This document shows positions 17,813 through 25,090 of a stretch of DNA of 48,748 bases, one piece after another. The notes under the pieces were generated by a model that worked only from the letters and a program-made list of their open reading frames with translations, was not told the origin of the DNA and made no database searches. This DNA is from Opitutia bacterium (GTDB lineage: Bacteria > Verrucomicrobiota > Verrucomicrobiia > Opitutales > Opitutaceae), in assembly GCA_947452315.1 (NCBI GenBank), contig CANGCX010000011.1, forward strand, positions 1 to 48,748. The letters are read 5' to 3'. Position numbers and translations under genes: made by a program. Within the stretch, counting starts at the first letter, position 1; each line of letters begins with the position of its first letter.

Positions 17813-18249
17813 GGTGCAGTGGGATGCACGGGCAGGAGCGGGTTGTAGCCGATCATGCGCCAAGAGGATGCGTCGCGGTTGCCGCCGTTAGCGGGATCCG
17901 CGTAAAAACCCTCGGCGGCGAGATCGATGAGCCGGTTGATAAATCCGTTGGCAGGAAACGTGGTGGGCCACGCAGTGGCGGTGCGGTTGTGCTCAAGCTC
18001 ATAGATGAGGGCATCTTGAGCGGCGATAGGGAGCTTGCCGAAGGGGAGGTCGTGGCGCGCGATCGCTTCGGCGTCGAGTTGCGTCAGGCTTTGTGCGATG
18101 ATCGGCGTCTCGGCGGCGCAGGCGTGCGTGAGAAGTTGAAGGATGAATTTATCTGTCCCTGCGGCTAGGGCGCCGGGAAATTCATCCTCGGGAATGAGTC
18201 GATCGAGGAGCGCGCGCAGGGCTTCGATTTGTTGCGGGGTTAGCGGCAT
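17809..18249 (-). CDS. Gluconate 2-dehydrogenase subunit 3-like small subunit
   Basis: 146 residues from ATG 18249. Landmarks are LTPQQIEALRALLDRLIPED, DEFPGALAAGTDKFI and the C-terminal GFYADPANGGNRDASSWRMIGY, which is the family hallmark. The partner usually assists folding and export of the flavin subunit. A longer open frame reaches 18348, but its extra part crosses a strong terminator hairpin (18306-18339), so the short form is the gene. The short form has no Tat signal, unlike most partners known from Proteobacteria. It ends in a four-base ATGA overlap with the GMC gene, giving a two-gene operon. Confidence 0.88.
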   Translation of the reverse strand: MPLTPQQIEALRALLDRLIPEDEFPGALAAGTDKFILQLLTHACAAETPIIAQSLTQLDAEAIARHDLPFGKLPIAAQDALIYELEHNRTATAWPTTFPANGFINRLIDLAAEGFYADPANGGNRDASSWRMIGYNPLLPVHPTAP

Positions 18250-18305
18250 GGGGTCACGTTTTGAAAACCTACGAACGATAGGCACCAAGCGTGTAATGTG
18301 GACGC

Positions 18306-18339
18306 AAAAAAAGCGGAGAACTGGGTCTCCGCTTTTTTT
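18306..18339 (-). terminator. Bidirectional-looking intrinsic terminator
   Basis: A GCGGAGA / TCTCCGC stem (18313-18319 with 18326-18332) with a six-base loop is flanked by seven A on the left and seven T on the right, so it can act in both directions. No plus-strand gene ends here. On the minus strand it lies 15 bases after the stop of the 65-residue small gene at 18355-18552. Confidence 0.85.
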
Positions 18340-18354
18340 AAATTTCACTACCGC

Positions 18355-18552
18355 TTAGACGCTGCTCGTCGTTGTGGAGGGGCGGGGTGCAGGCTGGAAC
18401 GTTTTCGAGTCGACTCGGGGTGGTAAAACTTGGAGCGGTGGGGCACGAAATATAGGCCGATTCCACAAAACATCTTCGCGAGTTACGAACTGCACGATGG
18501 AGGGTTTTGCCTCAATTTGAGACGGATTTTGGTAGTGGATGGGTAAAGCCAT
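18355..18552 (-). CDS. Orphan small protein, 65 residues
   Basis: Not recognised. Starting at ATG 18552 the product begins MALPIHYQNPSQIEAKPSIV and ends in a Pro/Ser/Thr-rich tail (PAPRPSTTTSSV). The middle contains VTREDVLWNRPIFRAPP and is rich in proline and aromatic residues; there is no signal peptide, helix-forming core or cysteine pair. Support for it as a gene is its own strong terminator directly after the stop codon, with no other gene on that strand that needs it. A longer open frame starts at 18711 but its extra residues look random. It is divergent from the MFS gene at 18735, sharing the intergenic space. It could also be a structured RNA instead of a coding gene. Confidence 0.5.
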   Translation of the reverse strand: MALPIHYQNPSQIEAKPSIVQFVTREDVLWNRPIFRAPPLQVLPPRVDSKTFQPAPRPSTTTSSV

Positions 18553-18734
18553 GGCGGGGTACAGACTCTCATCGTTGGAATAAGTGCCGCAGGAAAGAAA
18601 AATCTTAGCGATTAAGCAAAATAACCGATTGGTATATTCATAAAAAGCGACCTTGCCGGCCGCAGAACAGTTTCCCACAAATTCTATGTCGAGTCTGTCT
18701 TCAACCCCCACACCCCTAATCCCTAGTTATTATT

Positions 18735-20294
18735 ATGAGTAACGAGCAAAATAGTTCTGCGCATGTCGCACCCAACGCGAAGCGCCTCCTCTGGGCCGGT
18801 TTCATGGCCATCCTCGCCGCTGGCGTTGGTTTCGCCCTTCGCGGTGGTATCTTCGGAGCCTGGGCTTCTGAATACGGTTTCACCGCCACCCAATTGGGTG
18901 CGATCGGTGGCGCCGGCTTCTCGGGCTTCTGCTTCGGCATCATCATTGGCGGCGTCTTGGTCGACAAGTTCGGCTACGGCAAGCTGATCGCTCTTGCGCT
19001 TTTGGGACACATCCTTTCGGCGTTTGTTACCTTCGGTGCTTCCACCCCGCAGAATGCTTATGACTACCTTTACTGGGGTATGTTTATCTTCGCCTACGCG
19101 AACGGCACTCTCGAAGCCGTGGCCAATCCGCTCGTCGCCACGACCTTCCCGCAAAACCGCACGCACTACCTTAATATTCTTCACGCCTCTTGGCCGTTGG
19201 GCATGGTGGTTGGTGCCATCGCTTCCTACGCGCTCGGCGCTCACGGTCTAGGTCTTGGCTGGAAGGGTCAGTTGGCCTTCTATCTGGTCCCGACCGTCGC
19301 CTACGCCGTGATGTTCATGGGCCAGACCTTCCCGAAGTCCGAAGCCGCGCTCAAGGGTGCCAACTTCGGCGAGATGTTCAAGGACGTCGGCCTGCTCGGC
19401 GCGGCGGTCGCTTGTTATCTTGTCGCTCTCTTTTTCGGTGGCGCCACCACGGGCTTCATCATTGGCGGCGTTTTATTAGTTACTGTTGGTATCATCACGC
19501 GCTTCTCGCTCGGATCCCTGCTGCTTTTTGTACTCTTCGTCACTCACGCCCTCGTCGGCGCGGTTGAACTTGGTACCGATTCTTGGATCGAAGCCATCAC
19601 CGGCAATCTCTTCACGGCTGACCAAGGTAAGACGCTGTTCATCTGGACTTCGGCGATTATGTTCGGCCTGCGCTTCTGTGCTGAGTTCATCGAGAAGAAA
19701 ATCGGTTCACCGATCGCTCTCCTCGTCACATCGGCTCTTCTCGCCGTGGTCGGCCTCCGTCTCGCCTCCGGCATGGATTCCTTCTATGTAGCGCTCGTGG
19801 CCCTTGGCATTTACGCCCTCGGTAAGACCTTTTTCTGGCCAACGATGCTTGCTGTAATCGGCGATCGTTTCCCGCGCTCCGGCGCCGTGGCGATGTCCAT
19901 CATGGGCGGCATCGGCATGCTCTCCGCTGGTCTGCTCGGTGGTCCTGGTCTCGGATATGCCAAGGACCGTTTTACCGCTGAAAATCTTCAGCAGTCCGCT
20001 CCAGCGGTCTACGCCTCTTCCAAGGCTTCCGGCGAGTCGAAGTTCCTCTTCCTTTCTCCCGTGATCGCCGTTGATGGCACTAAACTTGAAGCTGCCAAGA
20101 AAGCTGGCGATAAAGGCACGGCCGATCAGAAGGCCATCGTTGCCGCCAATCAAGCTGGTGACCGCGCCACCTTGAAGGCCGACTCTTACATTCCTCTGAC
20201 CATGGCCGCAATCTATCTGCTGCTCATGTTCTACTTCAAGAGCATCGGTGGTTACCGTGCGCTCAAGATCGAAGAGCAGGAAAAAGCTGCCTAA
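18735..20294 (+). CDS. MFS transporter, sugar-type
   Basis: 519-residue inner-membrane transporter of the major facilitator superfamily, with about twelve predicted helices. The first half has [18 protein letters not shown] and the loop [20 protein letters not shown], matching the helix 2-3 motif. A large hydrophilic insertion lies before the last helix (residues about 420-480, including [16 protein letters not shown]), an unusual feature for the superfamily but seen in relatives of this group. Codon use is more biased toward C- and G-ending codons such as CTC, GGC and AAG than its neighbours, suggesting strong expression. No Shine-Dalgarno is seen. A strong terminator follows at 20332-20371. 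Substrate unknown; a hexose or other sugar is likely. Confidence 0.85.
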   Translation: MSNEQNSSAHVAPNAKRLLWAGFMAILAAGVGFALRGGIFGAWASEYGFTATQLGAIGGAGFSGFCFGIIIGGVLVDKFGYGKLIALALLGHILSAFVTFGASTPQNAYDYLYWGMFIFAYANGTLEAVANPLVATTFPQNRTHYLNILHASWPLGMVVGAIASYALGAHGLGLGWKGQLAFYLVPTVAYAVMFMGQTFPKSEAALKGANFGEMFKDVGLLGAAVACYLVALFFGGATTGFIIGGVLLVTVGIITRFSLGSLLLFVLFVTHALVGAVELGTDSWIEAITGNLFTADQGKTLFIWTSAIMFGLRFCAEFIEKKIGSPIALLVTSALLAVVGLRLASGMDSFYVALVALGIYALGKTFFWPTMLAVIGDRFPRSGAVAMSIMGGIGMLSAGLLGGPGLGYAKDRFTAENLQQSAPAVYASSKASGESKFLFLSPVIAVDGTKLEAAKKAGDKGTADQKAIVAANQAGDRATLKADSYIPLTMAAIYLLLMFYFKSIGGYRALKIEEQEKAA

Positions 20295-20331
20295 TTTCGT
20301 GATATCGCGGGATTAAAATTCCGCTTCATTT

Positions 20332-20371
20332 AAAAAAAGAGCGGTCCCTTATTGGGGCCGCTCTTTTTTTT
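20332..20371 (+). terminator. Intrinsic terminator between convergent genes
   Basis: An 11-base-pair stem (20338-20348 with 20354-20364, one G-T pair) and a TTATT loop are flanked by an A-tract and a run of eight T. It ends the MFS transcript and, because of the A-tract, can also stop the Hsp20 gene that runs toward it. Confidence 0.92.
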
Positions 20372-20393
20372 GGCCGTCATATTGCCCTCAGGC

Positions 20394-20792
20394 TTACGCT
20401 ACGCGTTGCAGCAGCGGATTTCTGGCGACAGCGTTCCGCTTCGGTACAGTTACACTTAGTATGCCTTCGTGAATCTCTGCGCGCATGGCCGGATAATTAA
20501 ATACGAGTCCGAGTCGCAGGCGCAACTGGTAGTCACGCTGTGCGGCTTCGAGGTGCAAGGTCGACCAATTTACCCGAATGTAGTGGGTCTTGCGCGCCGT
20601 GATCAGTAGATCGGGCCCGTGCGCCTCAATGTCCACTCCGTCGGCGGATACACCGGGCACGAATACTTCCAGCTTCATGGCATCCCCTTGATCTTGGCAT
20701 TCATAGTTCGGCTGACGAAAACATTCGATGGGGGTCATCTCCGAACGGCGCGTGCTAGCCTTGGACTGGATTGAGTTGATGATCGTATGCAT
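20394..20792 (-). CDS. Hsp20/alpha-crystallin-like small heat-shock protein
   Basis: 132 residues, a predicted holdase. The alpha-crystallin domain begins at about residue 38 with GDAMKLEVFVPGVSADGVDIEAHGPDL and closes with AEIHEGILSVTVPK, the family's most conserved segment. The N-terminal arm is short and carries one pair of cysteines (positions about 24 and 32). The C-terminal extension NAVARNPLLQRVA has no I-x-I/V motif, which in typical members docks neighbouring dimers, so oligomerisation may differ. It is preceded by a 319-base intergenic region and followed by the terminator at 20332-20371. Confidence 0.82.
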   Translation of the reverse strand: MHTIINSIQSKASTRRSEMTPIECFRQPNYECQDQGDAMKLEVFVPGVSADGVDIEAHGPDLLITARKTHYIRVNWSTLHLEAAQRDYQLRLRLGLVFNYPAMRAEIHEGILSVTVPKRNAVARNPLLQRVA

Positions 20793-21111
20793 GGGAGGGA
20801 AATACGGTGGCAGCCTACAGCTTGGAGCTCTGGGCTTCTCGGTTGTGCTAAACGCGTCCGTGAGTGCGGCGGTTTAGCGGGAGAAGCCCACGCTAGTTTT
20901 TTGGCTCCATTGGTCTGCGACCGAACGCATCTGTGCACCGCGCTGCTGGTCGGCCTTCGTTATCGAAGTGCCGTCGGAGCGGAGGAGATGGTTTTGAGTG
21001 CGGTGCATGAGAGCGAGTAGACGCACATTTATGCAGTCGCTGTGCCAAGCTGGAAAAATTTTTTGACGGTGAAGATTGCGTGACAGCGCATCAGCCGGCA
21101 GATTCTTAGCC
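20793..21111. other. 319-base intergenic region between divergent genes
   Basis: This lies between the minus-strand Hsp20 and the plus-strand MazG-like gene and should hold both promoters. The open frames in it on both strands overlap each other and do not look like known proteins. I see no inverted repeat of the CIRCE heat-shock type and no clear sigma-32 promoter. Confidence 0.55.
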
Positions 21112-21486
21112 ATGGCTGTTGCAATGGATTCTACTACGAACTTGGCTGAACTTAAGGGCCGAGTGCTCGCCTTCGCTCGCGAGCGGGATTGGGAGCAATT
21201 TCACGCTCCGAAAAATCTTAGCATGGCGCTCGCTGCTGAGGCCGGTGAATTGATGGAGCATTTTTTGTGGAGCACGCCCGAGGCTTCACGTTCTCAAGTG
21301 GCCGATCCGGTCAAGCGGGCCAAAATCGCCGAAGAACTAGCCGATGTCGTGATCTACGCGCTGGAGTTTGCCAACGTGGCGCAGATCGATGTCTCAGCCG
21401 CGATCGAGGCGAAGATGGCAGCCAACGCCTTGAAATATCCGGTCGATAAAGCCAAGGGACGCTCGGATAAATACACTGAGCTCTGA
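21112..21486 (+). CDS. MazG-like nucleotide pyrophosphohydrolase
   Basis: 124 residues from ATG 21112. It resembles the RS21-C6/dCTP pyrophosphatase group: FARERDWEQFHAPKNLSMALAAEAGEL and then AEELADVVIYALEFAN. The two E-x-x-E type pairs (EAGEL and EELAD) bind the magnesium needed to cut nucleoside triphosphates to monophosphates and pyrophosphate. Such enzymes clear abnormal or surplus dNTPs. The C-terminus (YPVDKAKGRSDKYTEL) is the usual closing pattern. An ATG at 21124 is another possible start. No Shine-Dalgarno is seen. Confidence 0.9.
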   Translation: MAVAMDSTTNLAELKGRVLAFARERDWEQFHAPKNLSMALAAEAGELMEHFLWSTPEASRSQVADPVKRAKIAEELADVVIYALEFANVAQIDVSAAIEAKMAANALKYPVDKAKGRSDKYTEL

Positions 21487-21529
21487 TCGACGGCGGACGT
21501 TGGCTTTTGGGTTTGGGGTTTTAAGGCGC

Positions 21530-21560
21530 AAAAAAAGGCCGCGCCTTGAAGCGCGACCTT
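21530..21560 (-). terminator. Intrinsic terminator of the DUF5069 gene
   Basis: Read on the minus strand, a ten-base-pair stem (21551-21560 pairing with 21535-21544; loop of six) is followed by seven T. It lies 26 bases past the stop of the DUF5069 gene. On the plus strand no T-tract follows, so it mainly acts on the minus strand. Confidence 0.87.
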
Positions 21561-21586
21561 GAGCCAGTTTTTTGGGCTGCGCCCAA

Positions 21587-22033
21587 TCAGGCTTTGCCGC
21601 CGTAGCTGATGAAGTCATCGAGATCGAGCATCTCGGCGAACGAGCGGATATCTTCGCGGGCAGATTTGTGGCCCTTGATGACGCTCGCGATCCATTCGTG
21701 GCCTTCGGCGTCGCCGGGCCCGAGTTGCTCGAGCCAAGCGGACCACGCGAGGACCTCGTAAGGTTGGCGTTTGGTGTTGGCGTTTAACCACGTGAGCATT
21801 TCGAGGTCTGATTTGCCGACCTTGATTTCAGCGAGCATGGCGTCGGCGGTTACGCCAACGAATGCGAAGAGCTGTTGGTCGAGCGGGCAGTTGTAATGAT
21901 AGTCGGCGCCTTTGTTGGCGATGACGGCGCGGGCCTTATCGAGTAGGCGGGCGAGATGGGCGTATCCGCCGATGCGTACACGGACGCTGCGTGGAGGATG
22001 TTGGGTGAGGTCGGGATTGCTATAGTTGATCAT
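21587..22033 (-). CDS. DUF5069 domain protein
   Basis: 148 residues of a family found mostly in Verrucomicrobia and Planctomycetes, function unknown. It shows the family pattern: DLTQHPPRSVRVRIGGYAHLARLLDKARA, YHYNCPLDQQLFAFVGV and a helical C-terminal half with WLNANTKRQPYEVLAWSAW. No catalytic motif or signal peptide is visible, so it is probably a cytoplasmic protein. It is a single-gene unit with its own terminator at 21530-21560. Its presence supports the taxonomic assignment. Confidence 0.9.
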   Translation of the reverse strand: MINYSNPDLTQHPPRSVRVRIGGYAHLARLLDKARAVIANKGADYHYNCPLDQQLFAFVGVTADAMLAEIKVGKSDLEMLTWLNANTKRQPYEVLAWSAWLEQLGPGDAEGHEWIASVIKGHKSAREDIRSFAEMLDLDDFISYGGKA

Positions 22034-22111
22034 GGACTCAGGAATTGAAATTTAGATTTCACTTTCACGCAAGCGGCTGGATGTTGACGGGACCAACTTG
22101 GCTCTTTGCTC

Positions 22112-22471
22112 ATGAAAAATACCCACGTCGTCCGCAATTACTATGTGCTCCCGTGCTGTTTGTTGCTGCTGAATCTCTGCGTGGAGATCGTGAGTTATAA
22201 AGCGCGAGTTTTTGGGGATCCTTTTCTCAGGACGGGTGCCATCATGGGCATGGTGTTGTTCGGAGGATCTTTGGTGGGATTTGTTGTTTCGCCGATGATT
22301 GGGCGGTTGGTGGGCTCCTTACAGCGGAGTAGTCGGCGCACCGGCGGGGAATTAGGTGAAATTTTATTCCTGCTTTTACTAGGCGCTTTGGTGTTTTGGC
22401 TGTATTACCGCGTGTACATCATCGGGCCGGAGTCGGTTTTGCCGCTAGAGTGGTTAAATCCAAAAATTTGA
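22112..22471 (+). CDS. Small integral membrane protein, 119 residues
   Basis: Not recognised. From ATG 22112 (an in-frame TTG at 22106 is also possible) it starts MKNTHVVRNYYVLPCCLLLL. Three hydrophobic segments are visible, near residues 11-25, 45-65 and 82-103, joined by a basic loop LVGSLQRSSRRTGGELGE. No enzymatic motif is seen. It stands alone between the divergent DUF5069 gene and the convergent mog gene, which ends eight bases away. Confidence 0.7.
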   Translation: MKNTHVVRNYYVLPCCLLLLNLCVEIVSYKARVFGDPFLRTGAIMGMVLFGGSLVGFVVSPMIGRLVGSLQRSSRRTGGELGEILFLLLLGALVFWLYYRVYIIGPESVLPLEWLNPKI

Positions 22472-22479
22472 GTCGCTGG

Positions 22480-23010
22480 CTAAGCTTTCGGACGGAAGCT
22501 TTTCATGACTTCCTGGCGGGTTTCGAGTCGGGCGGCGCCGATGAGATCGAGGCAATAAGGGATCGCAGGGAAAACCGCGGAGAGGTTTTCACCAATGGCT
22601 TTCGGACGACCGGGAAGATTGACGATAAGCGTCCGTCCTCGGACGCCCGCGGTCTGACGTGATAAAATTGCAGTAGGAACGTACTGGAGCGAGGTCGTTC
22701 GCATGAGTTCTCCAAAACCGGGCAGTTCTTTCTCGATTACGGCGCGCGTGGCTTCGGGTGTGACATCACGGGGTGCGGGGCCTGTGCCACCAGTCGTAAC
22801 GATGAGAGCGCAACTTGCTTCGTCGGCCATACGGCGAAGCTCGGCTTCAATGACAGAGCGTTCATCGGGGATGATTTTATAATCGAGCTCGAACTCCGTT
22901 GTAAGCCATTTGCGTAAAAGGGCTACGCATGCTTGACCGGGTTCGTCTGAGTAGATGCCGGCGCTGGCGCGATCTGAGATATTGAGAATGCCTATTTTGG
23001 GAGGGCTCAT
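22480..23010 (-). CDS. mog: Molybdopterin adenylyltransferase-like protein (Mog/MoaB)
   Basis: 176 residues. Mog activates molybdopterin with ATP before molybdate is inserted. Landmarks are IGILNISDRASAGIYSDEPG, the substrate loop ALIVTTGGTGPAPRDVTPEAT and TLIVNLPGRPKAIGENL. Mog is called over MoaB because of the ISDRAS start and PRDVTPEA region, but these proteins are close relatives. No other molybdenum cofactor gene is in the window. Its start overlaps the gluQ stop by four bases, a functional oddity because the two enzymes have no known link. Confidence 0.87.
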   Translation of the reverse strand: MSPPKIGILNISDRASAGIYSDEPGQACVALLRKWLTTEFELDYKIIPDERSVIEAELRRMADEASCALIVTTGGTGPAPRDVTPEATRAVIEKELPGFGELMRTTSLQYVPTAILSRQTAGVRGRTLIVNLPGRPKAIGENLSAVFPAIPYCLDLIGAARLETRQEVMKSFRPKA

Positions 23011-23849
23011 GCGGTGGCGTGGCGAAAGGTTTCGATGATCTGCGCAGGAGTCACGCCCTGTTCGCGCAGCGCGCGTAGGCTGAGTGCGTCGTGGCGTTTG
23101 GCGAGGCGGACGCCGGAGTCGTCGAGCATCAGCGGGGCATGATAGAACTCTGGAGCTGGAGCGCCGAGAGCGCGGAAAAGCAGGATCTGGCGGAAGGTGC
23201 TTTTAACGAGATCGGCACCACGGACTACCTCAGTGATCCTTAGATCAGAATCGTCGACAGCACAGGCAAGTTGGTAGCTTGGGACCCCATCTTTGCGCCA
23301 AACCAGAAAATCGCCAAAGTCGCGACCGGCTGTAGCGGTTTGTGGGCCGAGGGCGTGGTCATTAAACGTGAGGGTTTCGCCATCGGGCACGCGGAACCGC
23401 CAATTTACGGCGATCGAGTCAGTGAGCGGAGGGAGTGGGGTGTTGGGTGCGGGTCGAAATTGCGGTGGGTAAATGGGTTCGTCGCTGTCGCCTCCCTCAT
23501 GTGGTGCACCTAAGGCATCGAGCACATCGCGGCGCGTGCGCGTGCAAGGAAAGATCACGCCCGCGTTGTGGAGTCGGGTTAGGGCGGCGCGATAGAGCGG
23601 GAGGCGTTGGCTCTGAGCGATGACGGGTTCTTCCCAAGTGAAACCCAGCCAGCGTAGGTCTTCAAGCATCGCGGCGACGAAATCTAGGCGGAAACGGATC
23701 GCATCAAGATCGTCGTTGCGAAGCAGGAGCGTGCCGCCGGAGGCACGGGCACGCTCGGCTGCGATCCAGAAGGTGCGAGCGTGACCTAAATGGAGATGCC
23801 CGGTCGGTGAGGGTGCAAGTCGGCCGCGATAGATTTTAGAAGGTACCAA
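23007..23849 (-). CDS. gluQ: Glutamyl-Q tRNA(Asp) synthetase
   Basis: 280 residues. It resembles the catalytic domain of glutamyl-tRNA synthetase without an anticodon-binding domain, as expected for GluQ, which charges the queuosine base of tRNA(Asp) with glutamate. The ATP motif is HLGH within APSPTGHLHLGHARTFW, and the KMSKS-like loop is LAKRHD. The zinc-site region has a single cysteine (PCTRTRRD) and YPPQFR, so the usual three-cysteine plus tyrosine site is mostly gone. The start is TTG at 23849, with no other start in frame before the domain, and no Shine-Dalgarno. It is followed by mog with a four-base overlap. Confidence 0.88.
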   Translation of the reverse strand: MVPSKIYRGRLAPSPTGHLHLGHARTFWIAAERARASGGTLLLRNDDLDAIRFRLDFVAAMLEDLRWLGFTWEEPVIAQSQRLPLYRAALTRLHNAGVIFPCTRTRRDVLDALGAPHEGGDSDEPIYPPQFRPAPNTPLPPLTDSIAVNWRFRVPDGETLTFNDHALGPQTATAGRDFGDFLVWRKDGVPSYQLACAVDDSDLRITEVVRGADLVKSTFRQILLFRALGAPAPEFYHAPLMLDDSGVRLAKRHDALSLRALREQGVTPAQIIETFRHATA

Positions 23850-23909
23850 GGGGAAAGTAAAAATAAGGAGTCAAAATCAAATACGGTTATCAGAGCTTGG
23901 CGTTTATAA

Positions 23910-23931
23910 GGTCGAGGCTCAATCCTCGGTC
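23910..23931. other. Hairpin directly upstream of the LOG gene
   Basis: GGTCGAGG (23910-23917) can pair with CCTCGGTC (23924-23931) around a six-base loop, with two G-T pairs. It ends 12 bases before the ATG at 23944, where a Shine-Dalgarno would normally lie, and could shape ribosome access. It may also be chance. Confidence 0.4.
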
Positions 23932-23943
23932 TTAAATTAACTT

Positions 23944-24525
23944 ATGAGTAAATTACTGTGTGTTTACTGTGCCTCAAGTGATCGGATTGATTCCAAGTAT
24001 GCGACGGTGGCGACGCAGTTGGGTAAATTAATGGTCGAACAAGGATGGGGGCTCGTTTACGGCGGTGGAAAAACGGGACTTATGGGTGCAGTCGCTCGAT
24101 CGGTGAAGTCGCACGGGGGGCACGTGGTCGGAGTGATTCCTGATTTCATGAAGGCACGTGAGCTGGCTTTCGACGAGGCCGATGAATTGATTACCGTCAT
24201 CACTATGCGTGAGCGAAAGCTGCTTATGGAGACGCGGGCGGATGCCTTTGTTACGTTGCCAGGCGGCTTCGGTACACTTGAGGAAATCATGGAAATCCTC
24301 ACCTTGCGCCAATTGCACGTGGTTAAAAAACCCTGTGTGTTTCTTAACCAAGATGGATTTTACGACGACTTGTTACGCTTGTTCGAAAAGATGCTCGCGG
24401 AAAAATTTTTTAAACCCTCGAACATGGATTTGTTTCGCGTGGCTAACACAGTGGAAGACGTGTTTACCCAGATCGAGTTGGCGGCGGATGCGAAGCTGGA
24501 GCCAAAGTGGTTCGACACCCGTTAA
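23944..24525 (+). CDS. LOG family Rossmann-fold protein (TIGR00730)
   Basis: 193 residues. It has the family fingerprints: MSKLLCVYCASSDRID at the start, LVYGGGKTGLMGAVA, and the PGGFGTLEEIMEI active-site motif. Members cleave nucleoside monophosphates to base and ribose 5-phosphate; plant and some bacterial members make cytokinins. In bacteria it may act in nucleotide salvage or stress. The function beyond phosphoribohydrolase is not visible. It starts 94 bases after the divergent gluQ start with a hairpin in between, and ends 11 bases before the NUDIX gene, suggesting co-transcription. Confidence 0.93.
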   Translation: MSKLLCVYCASSDRIDSKYATVATQLGKLMVEQGWGLVYGGGKTGLMGAVARSVKSHGGHVVGVIPDFMKARELAFDEADELITVITMRERKLLMETRADAFVTLPGGFGTLEEIMEILTLRQLHVVKKPCVFLNQDGFYDDLLRLFEKMLAEKFFKPSNMDLFRVANTVEDVFTQIELAADAKLEPKWFDTR

Positions 24526-24536
24526 GTTGGACTACG

Positions 24537-25088
24537 ATGCACGCCAAAATTCTGGAGTTACTCCAAGCTTACTCTCGTAATTCGCTCGAAGCGCATGAGG
24601 CGGCCATGGTGTTGGAAACTGTACGCTTTATTGAGGCGGAGCCAAAATGTTTATTGCGCACGTGCACACCGGGACATCTCACTGGTTCGGCCTGGATTGT
24701 AGATGCCACCAGGAGTCGGACTTTGCTAACGCATCATTTGAAGTTGGATAAGTGGCTGCAACTCGGCGGCCACGCCGATGGCGAGGCGGATTTGCTCGCG
24801 GTGGCGTTGCGCGAAGGGCGCGAGGAAAGCGGACTCACGAGATTGCGGCCGGTGACGGGGAATGTTTTCGACCTCGATCGCCACTGGATCCCGGCGCGTA
24901 AGGCCGAGCCGGCGCATTGGCATTACGATGTACGTTTTATGATTGAAGCGGATGACCTTGACCCGCTGGTGCGCGCAGCGAACGAATCCAAGGAATTAGC
25001 GTGGGTTGAGCTCGCTCGAGTGACGGAACTGAACGCCGAAGAATCGATGGCGCGGATGGTGCGGAAGACGTTCAGCTCGCGGGTCTGA
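24537..25088 (+). CDS. NUDIX hydrolase
   Basis: 183 residues from ATG 24537, which sits 11 bases past the LOG stop. The N-terminal helix part (MHAKILELLQAYSRNSLEAHE) is followed by the NUDIX domain with LQLGGHADGEADLLAVALREGREESGL, a full G-x5-E-x7-RE-x-x-EE-x-G box. Histidine-rich HWHYDVRFMIEA follows. The substrate is unknown. It likely forms an operon with the LOG gene, which would fit nucleotide metabolism. It faces lctP tail to tail with only two bases between stop codons. Confidence 0.9.
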   Translation: MHAKILELLQAYSRNSLEAHEAAMVLETVRFIEAEPKCLLRTCTPGHLTGSAWIVDATRSRTLLTHHLKLDKWLQLGGHADGEADLLAVALREGREESGLTRLRPVTGNVFDLDRHWIPARKAEPAHWHYDVRFMIEADDLDPLVRAANESKELAWVELARVTELNAEESMARMVRKTFSSRV

Positions 25089-25090
25089 TT

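Noticed and set aside
18250-18348. N-terminal extension of the gluconate-dehydrogenase small subunit
   Set aside because: It would translate through a strong terminator hairpin and gives a non-signal, non-conserved sequence; the family begins at MPLTPQQIEAL.
23896-23940. Possible tRNA remnant upstream of the LOG gene
   Set aside because: The hairpin resembles a T-arm only loosely; there is no TTCGA loop, anticodon arm or acceptor stem.
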